Source of the DNA: an uncultured Lachnospiraceae bacterium
GTDB taxonomy: Bacteria > Bacillota > Clostridia > Lachnospirales > Lachnospiraceae
Assembly (NCBI GenBank): GCA_947179245.1
Contig: CAMXBD010000013.1
Span: 1 to 39,425, forward strand
Length of the DNA: 39,425 nt
Reading direction: 5' to 3'
Both the position numbers and the translations under genes were made by a program. Position 1 is the first letter of the stretch; each line of letters starts with the position of its first letter. Below, one piece after another: positions 34,143 to 39,425 of the stretch. The notes under the pieces are model-generated. The model did not search any database and was not told the origin of the DNA. It saw nothing but the letters and a program-made list of their open reading frames with translations.

Positions 34143-34214
34143 CCTGACTCAGAAGGATCTGAGGAAGAATAATCGCCGGAGGCGATGGAGAGCATCTCAA
34201 GGAGGAGAGTGAAC

Positions 34215-34619
34215 ATGAAGATTCAAGGCAATCAATTCCTTTCCATAGAGCAGCTTCAGGATCAATATTTATATGCAGGCAGACAGCAGGCGGGTGCGCT
34301 AAAGCAGAACGGACCGAGTTTTCAGGATATTTTATCAGGTAAGGCAGAAGATATCCGTACAGACGGTGAGGTGAAGTTCTCCAAGCACGCGGCAAACCGT
34401 TTGGTTGACCGGAATATTGAACTGACCAAGGAACAGGTAGAGCGCCTGAACATGGGTGCGGCCAAAGCGGGCGCGAAAGGAATTAATGAATCGTTGGTTA
34501 TCGTTGATTCACTGGCATTTATCGTGAGTGTGCCGAATCAGACGGTCATCACGGCTATGGATCAGACTGAAGCCGATGAAAATGTATTTACTAATATTGA
34601 CGGAGCCGTAATTATATAG
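34215..34619 (+). CDS. Flagellar hook-operon protein (TIGR02530-like)
   Basis: 134 aa from ATG 34215, with AGGAGGAG ending about 7 bases upstream. The conserved core is KFSKHAANRLVDRNIELTKE followed by a segment ending in VSVPNQTVITAMDQ and FTNIDGAVII. This is the small protein found between flgD and flgE in many Firmicutes flagellar operons; I know it as the TIGR02530 flagellar operon protein. Its biochemical role is not established to my knowledge. No membrane or signal segment is visible. Confidence 0.82.
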   Translation: MKIQGNQFLSIEQLQDQYLYAGRQQAGALKQNGPSFQDILSGKAEDIRTDGEVKFSKHAANRLVDRNIELTKEQVERLNMGAAKAGAKGINESLVIVDSLAFIVSVPNQTVITAMDQTEADENVFTNIDGAVII

Positions 34620-34741
34620 CCGGACCTTAACGGGGGCTTATGTCCCGGAATGACAGATGGGGCAGTAAGTTGAGAGATAATTGTTGAGAACAGCAGTTAT
34701 TTCCAACGGTTCCGACACAGATATAAGGAGGTCATATCACT

Positions 34742-36760
34742 ATGATGAGATCATTATTCTCTGGTGTAGCAGGTCTTAAGACTCACCAGACAAGAATGGA
34801 CGTTATCGGTAACAATATCGCGAACGTCAATACAACAGCATATAAATCACAGAGTATGGTATTTAACGATCTGTTATACCAGACAACACAGGCAGCTTCC
34901 GGTGCCAATGCGACTACCGGACGAGGCGGTATTAACCCCAGACAGATCGGTCTGGGCGCTAAGACAGGTGCAATTTCTACTGCAATTACCACGCAGGGTT
35001 CCGCACAGTCAACCAACAATCCGTGGGATGTCATGATCGAGGGAGATTCTTTCTTCGTCGTAAGTGACGGTTCCCAGAATTTCTTTACAAGAGACGGTTC
35101 CTTCACAGTGGATGGTGCAGGTAATCTGGTTATGGCGAGTCTTGGTTATACAGTCATGGGATGGCAGGTAGATCCGCAGACGGGAGACATCAGATCTGAT
35201 GTAGTATCTGCATTGCAGATTATGAATGCAGATAATCTGACAGCGCCTCCGGAGGCTACTACAAGAGCGTATTTATCAGGTATTCTGGATAAGACAGACC
35301 CTTCGATTAACAGCGACGCGGGGGCAGTTCGTACCTTCACCATCTATGATGCACAGGGCTATTCGTATATGGTGAAGATGAGTTTCCATGGTATCGGTGA
35401 TGACGACAGATTCCGTGTACAGCTGGATGATATTCTGGATGGCACAGGTGTATCTTTGGTCACGAAGTATGGTCTGGAGAATATTAATCAGATTGCAACA
35501 TTTGGTGCAAACGGAGATTCACAAAAGACTTCCGTATATACTATGGACAAAGATGCGACGTTCAACGGTACGGATACATTTAATGTAACATTGGCATTCT
35601 CTGAGATTTTGGAGGGTTATGCTAATAATGCGCTGGTTGTTGCAGCAGGTGACAATGTTGAAGTTACAGTGCCCGCTGATGGAGGAACTGTGACCGCAGG
35701 TCAAGCGAACGGAGTTACCGTGAAAGGTACCGTCACATTGACGAAAGAGCAGCTGCAGTCGGAACCTTATAATCTGATTTATAATGAAGAGGATGGCAAA
35801 TATTATCAGAAGCCGGCAAGCGGCGCTACTCTGGGCGAAGAAGTAACAGATTTGGCAACGTATCTGTCAGGCATCGGTGCATTGTCCGGAGTAAAGAATG
35901 TTACGGCTACTCCTACGCAAAACGGCGAGGCTGGACAGTATGATATTTCTTTTGAGGCTGATTTTACGCCTACTATGAATGCGACTCGTACGGGTTCATC
36001 ATTTGGGTTAGCATTACAGATGCCGAATGATGAGAAAGATATTTTAAAGTATGTGTATAATCTGGAGGACAGTGAGAGCAAAGACTACAAGATTTCGTAT
36101 ATTGCTCCGAACGGAACTGCTCAGATTACCGAGACAGAACACACGAGAGGTATGGAGTTGATCTTTGACCATGATACCGGTAAGTTTTCCGGTATTGGCG
36201 GAGTGGGAGTTGATACGGCCACGCTTACGTTCAATGCTTCTACTTCATCTATATCAGGTGAAATTATTGATTTAAGCCAGTTTAGCAACGTGGATATTGA
36301 CTTCTCATCAGTGAATAACTTTGGTAACGGCAAGAAATGTACATTAGAGTTTACGCCCGGCTCCAAGGACAGCACGGCAATTGGCAAGGGTAGAAAGATC
36401 GGTGAATTGATAGGTGTTGAGATCGGACAGGATGGCAAAATTACAGCATCTTATGACAATGGCTTGACGAAACTGTTAGGACAGATTGCGGTGGCTGAAT
36501 TTGCTAATGCATCAGGTCTTTCCAAGGCGGGTAACAATCTGTACTCGGCAACACAGAACTCTGGTGAGTTTGACGGTGTAGGTAAGGATATCACGGCAAG
36601 CGGTGGTTCTATGACGTCTGGCGTATTGGAGATGAGTAATGTAGACCTGTCTTCCGAGTTTACCACGATGATCACTACACAGCGTGGTTTTCAGGCAAAC
36701 AGCCGTATTATTACAACTTCTGATACGCTGTTGGAAGAACTTGTTAATTTGAAGAGATAA
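34742..36760 (+). CDS. flgE: Flagellar hook protein FlgE
   Basis: 672 aa. The N-terminal rod/hook motif (MRSLFSGVAGLKTHQTRMD, then VIGNNIANVNTTAYKS) and the C-terminal motif (MSNVDLSSEFTTMITTQRGF, then QANSRIITTSDTLLEELVNL) form the D0 domain. The middle is much longer than in enteric FlgE (about 400 aa), implying enlarged surface domains D2/D3 (about residues 150-560). AAGGAGG (34725-34731) is 10 bases before the ATG; a second ATG at 34745 is possible. A 122-nt leader precedes it. A weak hairpin ends this part of the operon. Confidence 0.95.
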   Translation: MMRSLFSGVAGLKTHQTRMDVIGNNIANVNTTAYKSQSMVFNDLLYQTTQAASGANATTGRGGINPRQIGLGAKTGAISTAITTQGSAQSTNNPWDVMIEGDSFFVVSDGSQNFFTRDGSFTVDGAGNLVMASLGYTVMGWQVDPQTGDIRSDVVSALQIMNADNLTAPPEATTRAYLSGILDKTDPSINSDAGAVRTFTIYDAQGYSYMVKMSFHGIGDDDRFRVQLDDILDGTGVSLVTKYGLENINQIATFGANGDSQKTSVYTMDKDATFNGTDTFNVTLAFSEILEGYANNALVVAAGDNVEVTVPADGGTVTAGQANGVTVKGTVTLTKEQLQSEPYNLIYNEEDGKYYQKPASGATLGEEVTDLATYLSGIGALSGVKNVTATPTQNGEAGQYDISFEADFTPTMNATRTGSSFGLALQMPNDEKDILKYVYNLEDSESKDYKISYIAPNGTAQITETEHTRGMELIFDHDTGKFSGIGGVGVDTATLTFNASTSSISGEIIDLSQFSNVDIDFSSVNNFGNGKKCTLEFTPGSKDSTAIGKGRKIGELIGVEIGQDGKITASYDNGLTKLLGQIAVAEFANASGLSKAGNNLYSATQNSGEFDGVGKDITASGGSMTSGVLEMSNVDLSSEFTTMITTQRGFQANSRIITTSDTLLEELVNLKR

Positions 36761-36784
36761 GATAGGCGCTGTAGGGCGCAATAT

Positions 36785-36817
36785 AAGAGGAGCTTTCTTT
36801 TACAGGGGGTTCCTCTT
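36785..36817 (+). terminator. Weak terminator-like hairpin after flgE
   Basis: AAGAGGA (36785-36791) pairs with TCCTCTT (36811-36817) around a 19-base loop, followed by only a few T residues. It probably allows read-through to flbD. Confidence 0.45.
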
Positions 36818-36861
36818 TACGTTTGTCGTTTATGTTTTGCGGATTTTTCCAGAGATTCTTT

Positions 36862-36890
36862 TTGCAGTTTTGGAAGATGTGTGGTAAAAT
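36862..36890 (+). promoter_or_regulatory. Sigma-A promoter for flbD-motAB-fliLM
   Basis: TTGCAG (36862-36867) and TAAAAT (36885-36890) are spaced by 17 bases, and TGG just before the -10 gives an extended -10. It lies 88 nt before flbD in the 218-nt gap after flgE. It suggests a second transcription entry for the stator and switch genes. Confidence 0.6.
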
Positions 36891-36978
36891 ATATAAGTTC
36901 AATGTAGTCATATATATGAGCATACATATTTATGAGGAACGACGGCTTACGATTCAGCCGGATATGGGAGGGTGTGAT

Positions 36979-37164
36979 ATGATAGAGGTTACGAAAATTA
37001 ACGGTGTAAAAATCCTTATCAACCCTGATTTATTAGAGTTAGTTGAGGAGACACCGGATACTGTCTTGACATTTACCACAGGACGGAAAATAATTGTAAA
37101 AGAAAGTAGACAAGAAGTGAAAAATTTAGTAAAATCGTATAGAAAGGATATTTTTGCAGATTAG
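36979..37164 (+). CDS. flbD: FlbD-family flagellar protein
   Basis: 61-aa small protein (MIEVTKINGVKILINPDLLE, then the VEETPDTVLTFTTGRKIIVKE core). This is the compact FlbD family found beside motA in Firmicutes and spirochaetes, distinct from the Caulobacter regulator of the same name. GGGAGGG (36966-36972) with 6-base spacing fixes ATG 36979; a longer reading upstream has no support. Its function is poorly defined. motA follows after 20 nt. Confidence 0.88.
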   Translation: MIEVTKINGVKILINPDLLELVEETPDTVLTFTTGRKIIVKESRQEVKNLVKSYRKDIFAD

Positions 37165-37184
37165 TGTAAAACGGGTGAGTACAG

Positions 37185-37982
37185 ATGGATATAGCTTCAA
37201 TTATCGGCTTATTGGCATGTTTCGCGTTGATGATTTTTGGTATGGTGTTTGGCAAGAGCTTTTCTATGGTGTTTAGCTTTCTCCATGCGCCATCAGCGCT
37301 TATTACATTCGGCGGCGCTTTTATGTGTGTCCTTGCAAGTTATTCGTTGCCTAATTTCATAGGAGGACTGAAGAGCTTCCTGTTGATCTTTAAGGAATCC
37401 AGCATGAATGTTCCGGAGATTATTCAGAAGATAATCAACCTGTCCAACGTTGCGCGTAAAGAAGGATTGCTTTCTTTGGAAGAAGCGGCAGGGGATATCG
37501 ATGATGACTTTCTGAAGAAAGGAATCCTGCTTGTTGTAGACGGTACAGATCCGGAACTTGTGCGTGCAATCATGGAGACGGAACTTGCCAGTGTGGAAGG
37601 CAGACATAAAGAAAAGATAGGTTTCTGGGAGAATGTAGGAGCGATGGGACCTGCGTGGGGTATGATCGGAACATTGATCGGTTTGATCCTGATGCTTAAA
37701 GATTTGTCGGATTTTGCAACTATCGGTCCTAATATGGCGACAGCTCTTGTAACAACATTCTATGGCTCTGTGTTGGCTAACTGGATATGTTCGCCGGTTG
37801 CTACGAAGCTGAAGGGCAAGAACGATGAAGAGATGATGGTTAAAGAAATAGAGATAGAAGGTCTTCTGTCGATTCAGGCAGGTGAGAATCCGCGTGTCAT
37901 TGAGGAGAAACTGAAATCCTTCCTCGCACCGGGTGACAGGAGCGCCGCGAGTGAAGAAGGCGGAGGTGAAGCAGATGGCTAA
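37185..37982 (+). CDS. motA: Flagellar stator protein MotA
   Basis: 265 aa with four membrane segments (near 4-20, 32-50, 145-168 and 180-200) and the large cytoplasmic loop between the second and third. The conserved stretch GFWENVGAMGPAWGMIGTLI, which leads into the third helix, contains the proline important for ion flow. GGGTGAG precedes the ATG. The last 8 bases overlap motB, so both stator subunits are translationally coupled. Whether the motor uses H+ or Na+ cannot be read from the sequence. Confidence 0.95.
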   Translation: MDIASIIGLLACFALMIFGMVFGKSFSMVFSFLHAPSALITFGGAFMCVLASYSLPNFIGGLKSFLLIFKESSMNVPEIIQKIINLSNVARKEGLLSLEEAAGDIDDDFLKKGILLVVDGTDPELVRAIMETELASVEGRHKEKIGFWENVGAMGPAWGMIGTLIGLILMLKDLSDFATIGPNMATALVTTFYGSVLANWICSPVATKLKGKNDEEMMVKEIEIEGLLSIQAGENPRVIEEKLKSFLAPGDRSAASEEGGGEADG

Positions 37983-38781
37983 GAAGAAGCCGGAGGAACC
38001 GCCAAAGGGCTCGCCAGCGTGGATGGCGACATTCAGTGATTTGATGAATCTGCTTCTCTGTTTCTTTGTGTTGCTCTTTGCGATGTCCACCATTGACGAG
38101 GATAAGCAGGAACAGATTGCAGCATCTTTTAATCAGATGTTTTCCGTGTTTGACGCGGGAGCATCCGCTATCGGAGACGGCAGGCTGATTAGTAACGGTG
38201 TCAGCCAGTTAAATGAACTGGATGAATATATTAACAGTACGGGCAAGATGGATAACGGGCAGGTTGTAGATGATGATGTAGCCGCAGCGCAGGAGAAGTT
38301 AGAGGAAGCGCAGATGGAAGAGTCCGAAGAACTTGCTGAGCAAATTCAGGAAGCGATTAGTGAGAAGGAAATGGATAGTGATATTGATATTGAATTTACT
38401 TCTCAATACGTTCAACTGACATTAAAAGGTGCAATTCTGTTTGACTCCGGAAGCGTAGTACTCAAGGAAGAGGCGGGGCCTGTTTTAGATCAGGTTGGTT
38501 TGATACTTGAACGCTATGCAGAAGGTACAATCGAGATAGAAGGGCATACAGACAATGTACCAATGTCCGGTGCTAAATACTCGAATAACGATGAACTGAG
38601 TTCGGGTAGAGCGTTATCGGTGTTTAATTATCTATTATCCGTCACGAATCTGGATCCGGCAAATGTTAAGCATTCGGGCAGAGGAGAATATTTACCTGTT
38701 GCGGATAATTCTACGGCGGAAGGAAGAACCAGAAACCGCCGAGTTGAGATTAAGATATACAATTCATTGAGTTCGTATTAG
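37975..38781 (+). CDS. motB: Flagellar stator protein MotB
   Basis: 268 aa from ATG 37975. GGAGGTGA (37962-37969) inside motA decides this start over a longer reading. The single membrane helix follows PAWMATFSDLMNLLLCFFVL, in which the Asp is the ion-binding residue. A plug/linker with an acidic Gln/Glu-rich coiled region (about 85-130) comes next, then the OmpA-like peptidoglycan-binding domain (ILFDSGS, IEIEGHTDNVPMSG, GRTRNRRVEIKIY). Complete. Confidence 0.95.
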   Translation: MAKKKPEEPPKGSPAWMATFSDLMNLLLCFFVLLFAMSTIDEDKQEQIAASFNQMFSVFDAGASAIGDGRLISNGVSQLNELDEYINSTGKMDNGQVVDDDVAAAQEKLEEAQMEESEELAEQIQEAISEKEMDSDIDIEFTSQYVQLTLKGAILFDSGSVVLKEEAGPVLDQVGLILERYAEGTIEIEGHTDNVPMSGAKYSNNDELSSGRALSVFNYLLSVTNLDPANVKHSGRGEYLPVADNSTAEGRTRNRRVEIKIYNSLSSY

Positions 38782-38808
38782 AATGTGTGTAAAGGAGAAG
38801 AATCAGTC

Positions 38809-39351
38809 ATGAAGAAGAATCTAATTTCTATTGTTATATTGGCACTTCTGATCGTCAACATTGCTCTTACGGCGATCATGATGTTCAGTATGACAAGCGC
38901 TTCAAAAAAGACGGCCGCGCTGGTGGATGATATTTCGACAGCGCTCAATCTGGAGTTGGAGGCAAGCAAAAACGGAGGAGGCTCATACGAGGCTGCTATT
39001 CCAATGTCCGATATTGCAACATACGACATCTCGGAGAAGATGACAATACCGTTGAAGATGGAGCAGGATGCTGAAGGTAATGACGGTGACCCTCATTTCT
39101 TTATTGCGGTCGTTACTTTGTCTATGAATACCAAGGATAAAGATTATAAGACGTATGGATCGGAAGAAGAAATGCAAAGCAGGGAAAGCTTGATTAAGAG
39201 TGAGATCAACGATATTGTCAGTCAGTACACGGTAAATGAGGCAAGAAATAATCAGGATCAAATCAGAACAGAAATACTCGATAGGGTTCAGACAATGTTT
39301 GACTCCGAGTTTATCTTTAATGTGGCGTTTAGTGACATTATGATTCAATAA
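38809..39351 (+). CDS. fliL: Flagellar basal body-associated protein FliL
   Basis: 180 aa from ATG 38809, supported by AAAGGAGAAG about 8 bases upstream; a longer reading from 38785 begins on that site and is rejected. One N-terminal membrane helix (about 5-25), then a periplasm-side domain ending in the typical FliL pattern (ILDRVQTMFDSEFIFNVAFS, then DIMIQ). FliL surrounds MotB and stabilises stators, which fits its place between motB and fliM. Confidence 0.9.
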   Translation: MKKNLISIVILALLIVNIALTAIMMFSMTSASKKTAALVDDISTALNLELEASKNGGGSYEAAIPMSDIATYDISEKMTIPLKMEQDAEGNDGDPHFFIAVVTLSMNTKDKDYKTYGSEEEMQSRESLIKSEINDIVSQYTVNEARNNQDQIRTEILDRVQTMFDSEFIFNVAFSDIMIQ

Positions 39352-39384
39352 TTCCTTAAATAGTGCCACAGGAGGTGAACTTTC

Positions 39385-39425
39385 GTGGGAGAGGTACTAT
39401 CTCAAAATGAGATTGACAATCTGCT
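39385..39425 (+). CDS. fliM: Flagellar motor switch protein FliM, 5' end only
   Basis: GTG 39385 follows AGGAGGTGA (39370-39378). The 13 readable codons give MGEVLSQNEIDNL, the typical FliM N-terminus, which includes the segment bound by phospho-CheY. The gene runs off the window. The position after fliL is standard. Confidence 0.88.
   Translation, partial: MGEVLSQNEIDNL

Noticed and set aside
37293-38093. 266-codon open frame on the minus strand across motA and motB
   Set aside because: It lies antisense to two certain genes that are translationally coupled, and its product resembles no protein family.

Overview
The window reads as a chromosomal segment of a motile, Gram-positive, pilus-bearing anaerobe, most likely a Lachnospiraceae/Clostridia relative. 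This is inferred from several features: CodY next to the flagellar operon, a fused PilM-PilN protein, AGGAGG-type ribosome binding sites, sigma-A promoters with 16-17 bp spacers, and a Firmicutes-type flagellar gene order with a MotE/YlxF-like gene between fliJ and fliK. All convincing genes are on the plus strand. No gene-free stretch exceeds 300 bases. I see no tRNA, rRNA, CRISPR array, transposase or integrase.

Region 1 (1-19962) is a type IV pilus cluster. It holds pilC, the major pilin, the prepilin peptidase, a pilM-pilN fusion, pilO, four further pilin-like proteins (493, 906, 182 and 1077 aa) and an 1832-aa membrane-anchored surface protein. Three of the pilin-like proteins have very large ectodomains, and one ends in three copies of a module of about 115 residues. 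The assembly ATPases are not in the window and may lie upstream. A decayed MNT-HEPN toxin-antitoxin pair sits between pilC and the major pilin: the antitoxin has a one-base frameshift, and the toxin has an internal deletion plus a stop. Two perfect palindromes follow it.

Region 2 (19971-20815) is a small cassette with a PIN-domain protein and a 74-aa partner. It is bracketed by two 41-nt direct repeats that differ at one base, each of which is a terminator hairpin.

Region 3 (20816-24096) carries topA with a clear sigma-A promoter, and codY, whose promoter is preceded by two CodY-box-like sequences. codY ends in a strong terminator.

Region 4 (24097-39425) is the flagellar operon: flgB, flgC, fliE, fliF, fliG, fliH, fliI, fliJ, a motE-like gene, fliK, flgD, a hook-operon protein gene and flgE. 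A weak terminator and a new promoter then precede flbD, motA, motB, fliL and the first bases of fliM. Together these encode the rod and MS-ring base, switch, export ATPase complex, hook and its length control, and the stators. A 181-nt non-coding leader in front of fliK folds on paper into several hairpins and is the best candidate for an undescribed RNA element. The topA-codY-flgB order matches a shortened version of the Bacillus subtilis arrangement.
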